DNA from: Morinoia aosen
Lineage: Eukaryota > Arthropoda > Malacostraca > Amphipoda > Talitridae
Reading direction: 5' to 3'
Length of the DNA stretch: 64,000 nucleotides
NCBI GenBank assembly: GCA_030386875.1
Contig: CM059579.1
Location: forward strand, 92,880,253 to 92,944,252
Shown here: piece by piece, positions 35,424 through 46,143 of the stretch
Position numbering within the stretch: the first letter of the stretch is position 1
Layout: the number at the start of each line of letters is the position of its first letter
Notes under the pieces: model-generated
What the model saw: only the letters and a program-made list of their open reading frames with translations
What the model was told of the DNA's origin: nothing
Database searches by the model: none
Position numbers and translations under genes: made by a program

Positions 35424-37596
35424 GGGAGCCGTATTGTTTAAGAATTATGCTATGTCCGTAATGGACAACTTAATTAATCTGATGTCTCGGTGGGAATTTT
35501 ACCCAGCTCTCAGGAGTTCTGCTCCGAGCGGCTAATATCAGCCTCCTATCAGCTCAGGATCAGGTTTCGCACTTCCAATGTAGCAAGACCCATCTCAAGA
35601 TGACTTTAAATTGAAAGTTTCTCTCTTAGCGACTGCATTGTGCCTATTTCTCTTCTTTAACCGTCAGTTAGAGGTCATGAAAATTTCCAAATTTTACTCC
35701 CTCCCCGACGACAAAAGAAAATTCCTTTACAGGGAATTTTTCAATCAAAATAATAAAATAATAGAAGGATATATCTACTTCCCATCCAAGTTGCTGTCTC
35801 TTAAATCTACACCTGAAAGGCAATTTTTATCAGTAAGATTGTACTTATAAATAATACTCTAGAAAATGAAAATTTCGTCACACTTATTGGTTGTTTTAAC
35901 CTACTAGTTATGAGAGGACTTAGAGAGCCGTACTCTCTACTGACCATATTTATGTGAAGGAAAACATCTGCTGCGGATCGCGAGGGTCTGTGACTGACCT
36001 CCGTCTAATTTATCTCTGTATGTAACTGGCTAGTATAAATCCAATTTCCTCAACAGTCAAATTACCCGCAATCAAGTTCAATTTACGATGTGAAAGTCAT
36101 TATACCTCTGCAGTTGTTCGGAACGTCAACCTTAAATGCAATTCTACCTCTACTCTTATTCTAGCCCTTCATAACCTGCGCAGCGCAACTTAAGACATCT
36201 TAACCTAGCTCAGCTATCTACGCGTCGTATGTCGATTTTCGACTTTATCCAACGCCTCTCCTCTGCCCATTACACTTGACTTCTGCGGTTGCTCTCATCT
36301 TCCACAGACTCGGAGTGAGTCCCTTCATGTCTCTGTCGATTTTATGACACTCGTCCGGCATTGCGCTCTAAAAGCTCTGAGCAAAGTCGCTCATGTGGGC
36401 TGATCGCATTCTTAGGAAATTACTTGCATAGCAATTAATGCTCAATCTTACTAATGCTCTGCTAAAATTATCGTAATTAGTGTCCATCTACTCTACTCTA
36501 AACTCAGTCAAGAATCGATCGTTAAATGCAATACACTCAAAGATATTATCAGTTTACTCTGATGCAAGAACTTCGCTTACAACAAACAATGAATTTCTCG
36601 CGCTCACGGTGGTTTCTCGACAATAAGTTATGTCGATTTATATACAAGAACAGGTTAGATGTTAGGTTGTTTTGAACCGCTCTAGCCGCAAAAAAACTTA
36701 AAGGTGTCTCCAAGAGAGGAAGGAGGAAGGCACCATTTGATAAAGAGCTTGAGAAATGCAGCATCTAAGCAGAGGTACATAGAACAGCAAGTTGGGACAC
36801 TAATAGTACGAACAGTTTAAGTTAAAGATAAGTTGTCAGAATAGTTTAATGCGGTTCATTAAACACGACAAGGTGAAAGAAGAGTTAAGAGCTGAAAATA
36901 AGCCGTCCGTGAACAGCCTAACAGCCTAATAAGAACTAAAGCCTAACTAACTCTCAGCTGGCCCTCACTACTACACCACAATATATATTTTCCGTCAATG
37001 AGTGCACGTAATCGTTCCTTCAATTTGCACTCAGGCTCAAAACGAAATATTTACCCAATATGTACCTAATTTACAACAAAGACACGAGAATCATTGATTT
37101 CTCCCAGCGGGACGAACAAAATTACATAAATCACTATAACTCTGAATTACTTTTCGATGTCTATACACAAACGTGTACAGCACTCACATACAATAGAATT
37201 CACTTTCATTGGCTTGCTCGCGTTCTGCGTAATCACTGTAACGCTTATCACTCCTCGTCGTTTATTGCCCTGCTCTAATGTTTTCCTGATAGCGTATCCT
37301 GCTTGCTCGCGCTACACACATTGAAAGGAACAGCCGCAAAGCACCATAATCATGAAACAAGACAAGAAAAAAATTTTACGCACTTCCAATTATGTTATAG
37401 GTAACACACGCACAAAATGAAATGAAATGGTGTCTACTTACAGTTTTCTGGTCTTTGGAAGACGTTGCCCGCTCGCTGCCGTTGGACTTGTTGTTTCTTC
37501 TTCTTTTCTCTTTTTTCATTCAGTCTCTCACCGCATACTCTCTCTAAAATGCTCTCTCTCTCTCTCTCTCTCTCTTTCGTCACACGAGATTGGAAA
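35424..37596. other. LARD interior, 5'-proximal part, no gene seen
   Basis: About 2.2 kb of AT-rich sequence with short motif-free frames on both strands. A CT dinucleotide run lies at 37552-37576 just before the primer site. In a coding LTR element this position would hold gag; nothing gag-like is visible. Confidence 0.5.
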
Positions 37597-37597
37597 G

Positions 37598-37615
37598 CCG
37601 GCACCGCTGGTACCA
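37598..37615 (-). promoter_or_regulatory. Candidate primer-binding site of the LARD-like element
   Basis: On the minus strand, 5 nt after the LTR end, comes tggtaccagcggtgccgg. It starts with TGG, the complement of the tRNA CCA end, and would pair with a tRNA ending ...TGGTACCA, reminiscent of a tRNA-Leu. The tRNA was not identified with certainty. Confidence 0.55.
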
Positions 37616-37620
37616 CTGTA

Positions 37621-38950
37621 TGAGTGGGTTTTTTCTTCCACTACTAGATTTATGTCATTTGAGTTTTCCGATTACTTTGAATAAGTATGAGTTATTTAAT
37701 GATAAGGTTGTCGATAGTGTCGCTGCCACCAGGGGCGTGAAGCCCCGACTAAAATTAGAGATTTATTACGTTAGTTTCCGAAGGTCAATTGATTACTTAG
37801 CTGGGTGGCGTTAGCGCGCAAGCGGGAGCTTTTACGTCCACCCCTATTCAGATATACGACTTGGTAGCTATGGCGAGGGTCAAAGCGCGTGTTACAAAAC
37901 CGTGCGACGAGATACACTAATAGAGAGAGAGGTAAGGGACGACGCTTGAAGATTAAATCATTCATTTGGGAAAGACTGGCCGCCGGCAGCACCCACGAGT
38001 TTTTAGATTGACACCAAGCATTTGGGGTTTTTGACCTCCCCCGCAATTACTCTACAAAGACTTTACAACCAACACCGTTCCAACAAATACGCTAACAGGA
38101 GCATGTCTTCAGCACATAATATAGGCGATCGCCCTTGAATTACAATTCAACACATATCACAGACTGTTTAACAGACAGTCGAATACTAACCCGACATCAA
38201 TCCAAAATGAACGTTTCGCATACGCTCAACCACAAACCCGGATTAAATAAAGCCCACCTACTTGAATCGCCGATCTCGGCCTGAAAAATTATTAAACTCG
38301 ATTGCAAAGACACGTACAAGCAGGGACCTCCAACATCAATTCGACTCTGGCTGTGACCTCGCCAGTTTACTGGAATTGTTCGAAATATCTGAATGCCGTC
38401 TCGACCGTCTCACAAATCAACCTCGACAGCTCCGGTTCGTCCGTCCTCGATCACGACTCCGCACGAAGTGTCCTGTCCACTCGTCACACTCACCCCGCTT
38501 GGACAGCGCTCCCCCCCCCTCCCCGAAGGGGAGGGTGGTCGCCACACGAGCAGGGTAACAAGGGGCGGGAAAAGGTTCTGAGCCGCCCTTCCCCCACACA
38601 ACCGGGGGTATGGCTAGGGGAGAGGGGTCGGGTCTCATGGGCCTTCACCGCCTCCCGTCAAGGTAATTAATAATGGTTCGCCAGACGGCGATTCTGGGCT
38701 CAGCGCCCTGCGCAGCCAGGCATGGTGTTCCCACAATTTTACAGCACTGCGGCTGCAGGGCCGGCGCATCCAATTATCAACTTTAATATGGGGAGGGTTT
38801 CTCCTCTGAGAACATCCCGTTCACCTATTTCCCAAAACCAAAGCACGAAAGCCGGCTTTCATTTACGACCCGTATAATATGAGATGCTGTCTTCCCATCA
38901 TATTATATTTTCCGCTCGGCAACGCTAACGGCTAAAATTCCTGATATACA
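37621..38950 (-). repeat. 5' LTR (right copy) of the LARD-like element
   Basis: Direct copy of 30794-32130; begins on the plus strand tgagtgggtttttt (the left copy has tgtagtggg) and ends gatataca. It has the same internal landmarks, for example the cgatcgccc word and the C run before gaagggga. Confidence 0.9.
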
Positions 38951-39864
38951 CTATGTTGATGCTGGACGATTCCACCATAAAGCTGAGGTGCTTCGAGCAG
39001 TCGTGTTGCAAAATTGGAGCTCCGACGATTTATGATGGACGACGTTGCCTTTCTTGAAAATTTCGATGTGCTCAGGTATTCGATTTGCTGATTATGTTGG
39101 AGGCACACCAGCAGTGCGCCGGCGTGCCTGTTTGCGTGTCTCTCAGATACGTGCACCTCTTCCGCACTCGCTTCCACCAAAAAGAACCACGATTATCCTC
39201 TTCTCACTCCTTTTATGTGTATCGCCTCTTTCTTTCTCGAAGGATCTGGATTCTTCCAAGGTACAGAGAAAGTCACTCGATTTTCTCAATTTTTGATTCG
39301 TTGGAAACTTGCCGGTCCTGAAGTTTTGCCTATGATTGGTTCGCGCTCGACACACCTCCTTGCCTACTCAACTCCTTGATTCTCATTGGTAGAGGCAGAT
39401 GCGGTCGACTCCATAAGCCAGCCCCTACCTCCTCGAAGCTAACCCTCGCTTGTTTGTAGTGGGCTCGTACTCACGCCTACCCGTGTGTTGTGTGTGTGAG
39501 CTCCCATGTGCTTTGTGTGTGTGTCTGAGATTTGTGTTTGTGTGCAAGACTGTGTGTTTGTGGACGCCTGAACCTTAGCAAGTTTGGACGAAGCGCCGAC
39601 CGCCGGGTCACACATTGAAGAATGACATCCTGTTTCAAGCACTTGAGAACGCTGCCCAACATGCCGACCCTCGACGACACTCGATATACAACACATTCTA
39701 ATGTTTGTAGCCCAGCAAAATGTTTACCTTTCTTTAAAAATGTTATAGCTTCACGGGATTTAGCCCAACAAATAAAATGTGATATGATAAAATATCACCT
39801 AATGCTTTACGAGATTTAGCCATAAATATCATGAAATATGAATGTACACATATATCGTCACAAC
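38951..39864. other. Interior of the TTAA element, right side, no gene seen
   Basis: About 0.9 kb between the LARD LTR and the foldback. A TG/TGTGTT-rich tract lies at about 39484-39562. Open frames at 39045-39296 and 39085-39321 have no recognised motif. If the TTAA element once carried a transposase, this and 29818-30793 are all that is left of its own interior. Confidence 0.45.
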
Positions 39865-40498
39865 ATACCCCCCCTTCCCCCCCCCCCCCTGAGGGTGAAA
39901 TTGCTAAAAGGCATCATGCCGCAGCCGATACTGTACGTAGAGACGATTAGTTTTTTGTTCGATTCACAATGAACTGGTCTACAATTGAATGGCTATAAAA
40001 AAATATCCAATCCGCTGATCAATAAACAACCACGCAGGTTTATAGTGCTCACCTTGATCTTTACAATAATGGAGCGATCTCCTCAATAAGTAAAAAACTG
40101 TTGGAGAAAAAAATTAAAAAGTTCAGCACTTTTGTCTAGCAATGAGTTTTTCTTGGATGTGCGAATTTTTTTCTCCAACAGTTTTTTACTTCTGAAGGAG
40201 ATCTTTTCATCATTGTAAAGATCAAGGTGAGCACTATAAACCAGCGTAGTTGTTTATTGATCAGTTGGTTGCATATTTTTTTACAGCCATTCAAAGGAAT
40301 AACTAAAATTGAACACTTATTTCAAAATTAAAAAAAAATAATTTTATTTGAAGCAAAATGAAAATAAGCGAAACTGACAATTGTAGACCAGTTCATTGTG
40401 AATCGAACAAAAAAAACTAATCGTCTCTACGTACAGTATCGGCTGCGGCATGATGCCTTATAGCAATTTCCCCCTCAGGGGGAGGGGAGGGGGGTATG
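39865..40498. mobile_element. 634-bp foldback element with long arms
   Basis: The left arm (39865 to about 40105) starts catacccccc and runs through gcatcatgccgcagccgata, gtagagacgattag and gttcgattcacaatgaactg to the inner word aaaaaactgttggagaaaaa. The right arm (about 40165-40498) is its reverse complement. The right arm has about 85 bp (around 40296-40381) absent from the left arm, so one arm has a deletion. The loop is only about 60 bp. No coding capacity; a foldback or MITE-type element. Inverted C runs near the tips differ in length. Confidence 0.9.
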
Positions 40499-40499
40499 A

Positions 40500-40637
40500 G
40501 CAAATTTAAAAATTTTTGGGTTCTGGACATTCATTCGATAGTTCTAAGTATGTTGAGAAGACCTCCAAGCTTAATTCGCTCTAGAAGTATTTTTTATTAA
40601 TTTTTTAATTTCAGAAGCCAAAATGGACATGGTTCCC
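40500..40637 (-). repeat. Right TIR of the TTAA element
   Basis: Reverse complement of 29678-29817 with scattered substitutions. It begins immediately right of the 634-bp foldback, which may have inserted at or near its inner edge. It ends in ggttccc before TTAA. Confidence 0.9.
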
Positions 40638-41275
40638 TTAATGAAAAATGAGCTTGATATACCATCTTGTGTTCAAGAAGCACCCAGTGGACCAGAAGCA
40701 AAACTATGGGAGACAGCTATGGAGAATGAGATGGAGTCTATAAATCAAAATAAAGTACGGTTTCTTGTAGAGTGTCCTAATGACAAAAAACCTATTAAAT
40801 TAAAGTGGATTTTTAAAAGAAAAACTGGACCTGACGGAAGCATTTGCTCTTACAAAGCTCGCCTTGGGGCTCAGGGCTACTCACAAAAATATGGCATGGA
40901 CTACGAGGAGACGTTTAGTCCCGTGATTAGATATGAGTTTGTCAGGACAGTACTAGCTCTCGCTGCCAAATATGATCTTAAAGTCCATCACATGGACGTT
41001 ACAACAGCCTTCCTAAACGGGGAATTGAGTGAAGAACTTTACCTAGTTCAACCTGATTGTTTTATTGTCAAAATCAAAGAAAATCTGGTGTGTAAACTAA
41101 AAAAATCGCTCTACGGACTAAAATGAGCTCCTAAATGTTGGAATTCTACAGTATATAGCTATTTGAAGAAAATGGGTTTTGTACAATCTTAGAGTGATGC
41201 ATGTATATACACTCGTGTTCAAGATGAGAAACTGTGTATTGTGGCGGTGTACGTAGACGATCTAATAATTGCTTC
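40638..41275 (+). pseudogene. pol: Ty1/copia reverse transcriptase, 5' half
   Basis: Coding resumes at the far TTAA of the insert in the frame expected after removing 10,964 bp (10,960 insert plus one 4-bp duplication). It holds LWETAMENEMESINQN, KLKWIFKRKTGPDGSI, YKARLGAQGYSQKYGMDYEETFSPV, and HMDVTTAFLNGELSEELYL with the first catalytic Asp, the hallmarks of copia RT. A TGA at 41124-41126 replaces a codon in LKxAPKCWN and a TAG lies near 41191. The catalytic box VYVDDLIIAS is at 41247-41276. RT is cut there by the giant inverted-repeat structure, so RNase H and the 3' LTR are absent from the window. Confidence 0.95.
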
Positions 41276-41531
41276 TTAAGCCCCTACACTATCACCCATT
41301 TCGTCAATCACGAACACACCAAAACGCGAACAAAAACACAAACTTTTCCGAATCGTGTCCAGACGTCCAGACTACGTGTTCGTCGGTGTGAAGTTGTTCG
41401 CGAGCAACATGTAAACAAACAAGACTGCTTCCCTAGTAAGTTTTAGTTAATTGATGCGTATAATTGGTAGATTTAATTTCTTGAGAGTAAGTAACCATAA
41501 TTTATCTGTGTGGACATGTCTGAACAGAAAA

Positions 41532-42999
41532 TAGTAAGAATCGCCAATGAATTGTGAGAACATTTCGAATACTATCAGTGTCACAGTGGTGAGATGGGAT
41601 CAGCTGATATACTTCTACCTTTTTTAATGTTCTTCATAAATTTTAAATTTTTTGATTTGAGCTTAAAACTTAAAAATATACTCCTACTGTCTAAAAAATG
41701 ATTTTTACTTTTTTGTGAAGTATATTTTTGAAAGGGGTAAGAAATGCTCATCTTTTTGATTTTGTCATAAAATATTCCTACAATATTTGAAATGATTTGC
41801 CAAAGTTATTTCACTTGTTTTGTTAAAATAGGCCAGCAATTTATTTTAAAAATATAAAATTTAGTTCATGCATTTCATTTGTGTCCATATTTTCTGTTCA
41901 CATTTTTGAGGCATCCATTTCTCAGCAAAGCAAACCAGAATGTATTACTACTCCTACACAAATAATTTTTGTGGTCTTTTTCTGTAATTTTTTTCCAAGA
42001 AAATTGTTAACACCTAGATCTCATATAACTACTGAACATATCTAAGAATTAGTTCTTCTAAGGGAAGAATCTGAGAACTCAAAGATAAATGTCAAGCGGG
42101 CCATCTATACATTGATTTTTTTTACTTTTTAAGGACCGTCTTCTTTTAGTTCACTTTCATTTTTATCAGCACCTGCTCACTTGCTCATTTCATGAAAAAT
42201 ATGACTGTGGAATGTTTATTTTTTGGGTGATTTAGAGTTCTGAATTATTGTTAGACAAGACATGTTGATTAAAAATAATTTGCTCCTACTCTGGACTTCA
42301 TACCAATTATATTCCAAATATTTTAACGCTACTACATAGCCATTTTTATGTGTTCCTCATGTATGGAGTATTTTTTACAGGTGGCTGGCAAGAGGTGATT
42401 CACCCACTTCTCTACAGTATTTCACATGAATGTCAAAACAGTTACTCTCCATCACACCTCAAACTTGTGAAGCCATCTATACTCTACTTCAGGGTTAAAA
42501 CATGAGGGTATGCATTTCATTGTTGTGTTGGATGGATCTAAATATTACTCTGAAATGAGTATTGTAATGTTTTTCACGTTGAAAAATAATATTTCTGGAA
42601 TATAACAACCATTGAATAATTTTCAGTAGGTTGAAATTCTTTGAAGTATAGTAAGTGAAATGAGTTAAGTGACCCACGTTTCATCATAAATACCGTATTG
42701 ACTTCGTATAATAGCAGAGCTGAATATAATAAGTGCACTGTGGTTTTGCTATCCTGTCTGGTCTTGGGTGCTTATTGAATTAATGAATTCTTGCACTAAA
42801 AGGTTATGGTGTGCAATGTACTTATATATATATATTTCAATTGATTTCGTAGTTGGTAGCAACATACTACTATTAGAACTACACTGAAACCAAACTAGTT
42901 CAATTATTTGTCAACTGTCAGGTGCATGAGCTAAATGTATATTTATATTAAAGCAGGGATAGTAGGGGAATCTATATAACCACAGTCTTCTTCCAGTAA
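41532..42999 (+). repeat. Left long arm of the giant inverted repeat
   Basis: Inverted copy of 62528-64000. The inner boundary, ttccagtaa at 42991-42999, corresponds exactly to 62528-62536, after which the two sides diverge. An acceptor-like tract and a short open frame (about 42374-42504) are conserved in both arms. Confidence 0.92.
42374..42504 (+). pseudogene. Short open frame conserved in both long arms
   Basis: The frame reads GGWQEVIHPLLYSISHE then QNSYSPSHLKLV and PSILYFRVKT before TGA. The counterpart at 63024-63206 on the minus strand keeps the frame open and differs by few residues (C to Y, K to R, F to L). It is preceded by a pyrimidine-rich acceptor-like tttttttacag. I do not recognise the family; it could be a terminal exon remnant of the element or chance. 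Confidence 0.3.
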
Positions 43000-43170
43000 A
43001 GGCCCGTCCACACTATCAATCTTTTGCCCGAAGTTCGTGTTTTTCGGCCGTCCGCGAACACGAACACAGATGAAAATTTCGCAGATTTCGGTGTGTTTGT
43101 GTTTTCGAACGTGTTGGAAAACACGAACACGAACTTTCGGTCAAACAGCGAACACTCGTTTTGTTTATGT
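43000..43170 (+). repeat. End of a second TIR element with CGAACAC subterminal words
   Basis: Directly after TAA at 42997-42999 the sequence aggcccgtccacactatcaa begins, followed by many copies of the word cgaacac or its complement gtgttcg. The tip at 41279 (agcccctacactatcaccca) has the same opening and the same kind of subterminal words. The GTCCACACTA core resembles PIF/Harbinger ends. The left long arm stops matching the right arm exactly at this TAA, as expected for an insertion here. I did not find its right end. Confidence 0.5.
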
Positions 43171-44352
43171 ATTGTGGAAGGTGGTTTTGCGAGTGAATTA
43201 CTTGGTTTCTATGTCTTTTTTCCTATTTTATCGATTTAATTATGTTTTTGGTGCAAATTTAGTTAATTCTAGGGTGGCACGGACATTTATTTACCAAAAT
43301 GAACTTATTTACGTTTTTATTTCATTTTACTTGGATATGGCTGAATATGTATGTAGGTTTGGATTTAATTGATGTGGATATAATTGAAATATTAACTGAC
43401 TGAACTGAAGCTGAACATGTATAAAATTATCAAAGTTTAGTGATTTGGGCATCTAAATAAAATTTTGGATATATATCAGTAGTATTTCAACAATGGTAGC
43501 TAGTAATATGACGATAAAATTACCACAAAAATTCATTTGCACAATATGTGGCCTTTATTTATTGTAGTTCTTGGTAAATTTTATTTTAATAAAATACTTT
43601 ATTTCCCTCATAGCCTGATGCTTACATTAGAATCAAGTCCCCAGATTAAAAATTGTATTATAAATAGAGAAAGAAAAAAATTTATTTTTCTTTCTTTACA
43701 TTAGAATCAAGTCCCCAGATTAAAAATTGTATTATAAAAGAATTATCAGGGAGAAATATGCTATCTTTTACAAACTTATAGTTGTAGTTTTGAATAAGCA
43801 TAATTGCAACTTGTTTTACAAATTTACCTGCCCTGTTGACCCAATTAGTAAAAAAAGTTATAGCTGTATGTAGAGTCATTTACATATATGTTTAGAGTTT
43901 AAATATTCTTATGAAAAAACATTGGAAAACTCTTCTCATTCATGTTTCTCTTTGCATTTTTAAAAACTGCAAGCTGGGACTCGTTAGGCTTCTAAAAATT
44001 TTTAACTGCTTTTGCTTGTGGATCCAGAAGTGAGTTGCTTTATTCAAGCTTTTTCTAAAATTATGATAATAGCTAATTCTATTTAAATCTTCCTTAACAT
44101 CATTTGTTTTGGGTAATGTGTTGTTTTCATTTGTTATATCATGAATGTGACACTATGAAAAGTTGGATAAATCAGCTGTTCTAAACTACTATGTTTCAAA
44201 TTCAATTCCAAAGATTTCTGTTATCTATCTACAAAAGTAAATTCATCCAAAACGCCATTCTTAATGGTAAAGTATATGCTGTAGTATAAGCATCAATTAT
44301 CATTCTAATGAATTGATGTATGTTTTTGCAGACTTTGCTGTAACAGTAATAA
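43171..44352. other. AT-rich flank of the 14-kb element, no gene seen
   Basis: No coding motif. A 42-bp word starting cattagaatcaagtcccc is present twice, 43624-43665 and 43698-43739, separated by an A/T-rich hairpin of gaaagaaaaaaattt type; this is a local tandem duplication of about 74 bp. The open frames at 43024-43372 lie in the subterminal repeats and are not credible genes. Confidence 0.45.
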
Positions 44353-44390
44353 TTGAAGGGTAAAAAGCTCAAGTAGAACAAGCGCAGAAT
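44353..44390 (+). repeat. Left terminal inverted repeat of the 14-kb element
   Basis: Starts ttgaaggg, followed by aaaaagctcaagtag and aagcgca; matches the right end after reverse complementing, with a few substitutions. Confidence 0.7.
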
Positions 44391-45533
44391 TCTCGATTTT
44401 TTCGAAAACAGCCAACGACTATGCTAAGCATCAGAACCTACTTTGAAACGAAAGGCTATGTTCTTAAATCGGCGTGAACCGTAGTAGGATATGCGCATCG
44501 TTGGATATTTTCTATTCGCCGCCACTTGAATAGAAAACGAGTTTTTTATGGCATCCTCAATTAAATCATTCAGCTGGCACATGAGCTCATGTAGATCTGA
44601 GTACGTAATGTGAAAGCTTTCATTCTTGTTGTTTCACTACTGCATGAAACTCGTTCACATGTTATTTCACTACCTATGAAAATCAATGATTATGTATTGC
44701 ATAATTTCTGGACATAAATTGATAAAGTTGATGATACCTCATTTTGTTATTTTCATTATCAATCATTTGTGTTACATCAGGTTAAATTCTTAAATCAGTA
44801 TTCATAACTTACTGCTCTTGCGTCTGAAGTACACACTGACGAACATATAAACACTCAAACTCATAAAACGTTTTATAAGAAGTAGCTTTATCAACGCAAC
44901 TTTCCCACACGACCGAAGATCTCCGTATTCTATTACCACAGCAAATTTTGTTCTAACAGCAAAAAAGTTCAGAATTTTATTCAGCCATTCAACGAATAAA
45001 CTTTACATTTCCATTGCATAGTGTCATATTTACTCAAAAACTTTCAAACTATCACGAACAATATTGTTCATAATTAATTCTGAGCGCAATAATGTTCCCA
45101 TGATACTACCCGCACCTAAGTACATGTGACGAGTGGTGTGCTACATGAATCATTGTTTTTGCGCTGAGCTGTCAATGTGTTGAAGTAAATCAATGGCTTA
45201 ACGTAGTTACAGAGACCTAATGGTTTGCTTGAGGCTTGAAAACAATTTGTTATTTCTTTTATGATGTTCATTAAATGGTGAAGAGATAGAACAATAAATT
45301 CAATATCTAAAATGCTCTGAGTTTGAAGCTTTCTGTACGCGAAAACTACAATACATTAGATTGCACTGATTTTTCTTACTTAAGTAAAACATATATGAGT
45401 GATAGAGTAAAATCATGATTTGATATCGATGTGTTGTCAAGATTCTCAAGCGATCTCCTCGGACCGTATTGCGCATAATGTCACAACTTTGGCGGGAATC
45501 ACCAGACCAGTCTGCTGTGAGTCGTCTTGAGTG

Positions 45534-45624
45534 ATGGAAGTGTGCGCAAGATACTACAGAGGTTATAAAATCCTCAAATTTTCAATCGAACAGCGTTCGA
45601 AAGTTAGACGTCGTTTGTTTGGAG
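45534..45624 (+). CDS. Candidate exon 1 of the transposase-like gene
   Basis: Begins with ATG and encodes about 30 residues (MEVCARYYRGYKILKF, then a basic stretch SKVRRRLFG), ending in phase 1 at a strong donor gtaagt (45625). Upstream 45440-45533 is less AT-rich and could hold the promoter; no TATA box is evident. No other start fits this splice phase as well. Confidence 0.5.
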
Positions 45625-46053
45625 GTAAGTAACGAAATTGTCTCTGTTAAAATACAATGTATTATTTTACAAATTTATTTTTGCATTTCGACGTAATTTT
45701 CATCAAATTTATAGATTCGCATTTTTCTCCTGCTTTGTAGAAATGGAACCATTTTTCAAGTAAATTACGTCTTTTTCTTAAAACCTCTCGTCATTTTAGA
45801 AGTCAAAATAAATGTTGATCCATCCAACATTATTTACGTCACGAATCATTTTCTTTTGAAACCGATGCTCGCGAACAGACAGTGCCGCACAGACGTATGT
45901 ACGAACGCGTCGTAGAAGTTTTGAAGTTAGTAAGCATAGCAATTTGTTTCGTTTACTTGAGAGTACAATCATCTTACCTGTAAATTTTGCCGCAATTTGA
46001 TCATGTCATTTTAGCTGTAACATTTAATTGAGTTTCAATCAAACATCATTCAG

Positions 46054-46143
46054 GTTGGTTGAGTAATGGGAAACCTAATCATTCTTATTCTAACTATGGC
46101 ACGCCCGGGCGCACCCATGTCAACCTCGCACATTTACATGAAC
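46054..46143 (+). CDS. Candidate exon 2 of the transposase-like gene
   Basis: Acceptor attcag at 46048-46053 and donor gtgtgt at 46144 bound a 90-nt segment. In the phase left by exon 1 it is open and reads WLSNGKPNHSYSNYG, then HVNLAHLHE. Its LHE ending resembles the TLHEL end of the 51532 exon. A longer ATG frame in another register (46066-46428) ignores these sites and is not preferred. The donor is weak, so confidence is limited. Confidence 0.4.

Larger units (their letters stand above)
30794..38950 (-). mobile_element. Minus-strand LTR element without gag-pol (LARD-like), 8.2 kb
   Basis: Two 1.33-kb direct repeats (30794-32130 and 37621-38950) flank a 5.5-kb interior. Read on the minus strand the repeats begin TGTATATCAG and end CCCACTACA or CCCACTCA. 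A polypurine run aggggagga abuts the inner side of the 30.8-32.1 kb copy, and a TGG-starting primer-site candidate lies 5 nt inside the other copy, so the right copy is the 5' LTR. No gag, protease, RT or integrase is visible in the interior, which fits a large retrotransposon derivative mobilised in trans. A target-site duplication is unclear (gtatg versus ctatg, 4 of 5 bases). A PIF/Harbinger-like element has inserted in it. Confidence 0.85.
29678..40637. mobile_element. 10.96-kb TTAA-flanked transposon with about 140-bp TIRs
   Basis: The insert starts gggaaccatgtccatttt and ends with its reverse complement. The two ends match for about 140 bp with only a few differences. It is flanked by TTGA (29674-29677) and TTAA (40638-40641), a TTAA duplication with one substitution. 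Removal with one TTAA copy restores copia reading across the junction, which proves the boundaries. TTAA targets occur in piggyBac, Kolobok and Sola3. The GGG start is not the usual piggyBac CCC, so the superfamily is open. No transposase is visible; most of the interior is later insertions, so it is non-autonomous or gutted. Confidence 0.9.

Noticed and set aside
41276-41279. TTAA target duplication for the giant structure
   Set aside because: TTAA is present at the breakpoint, but the tip resembles Harbinger-type ends with TTA or TAA targets, and the right flank is outside the window, so TTAA cannot be claimed.
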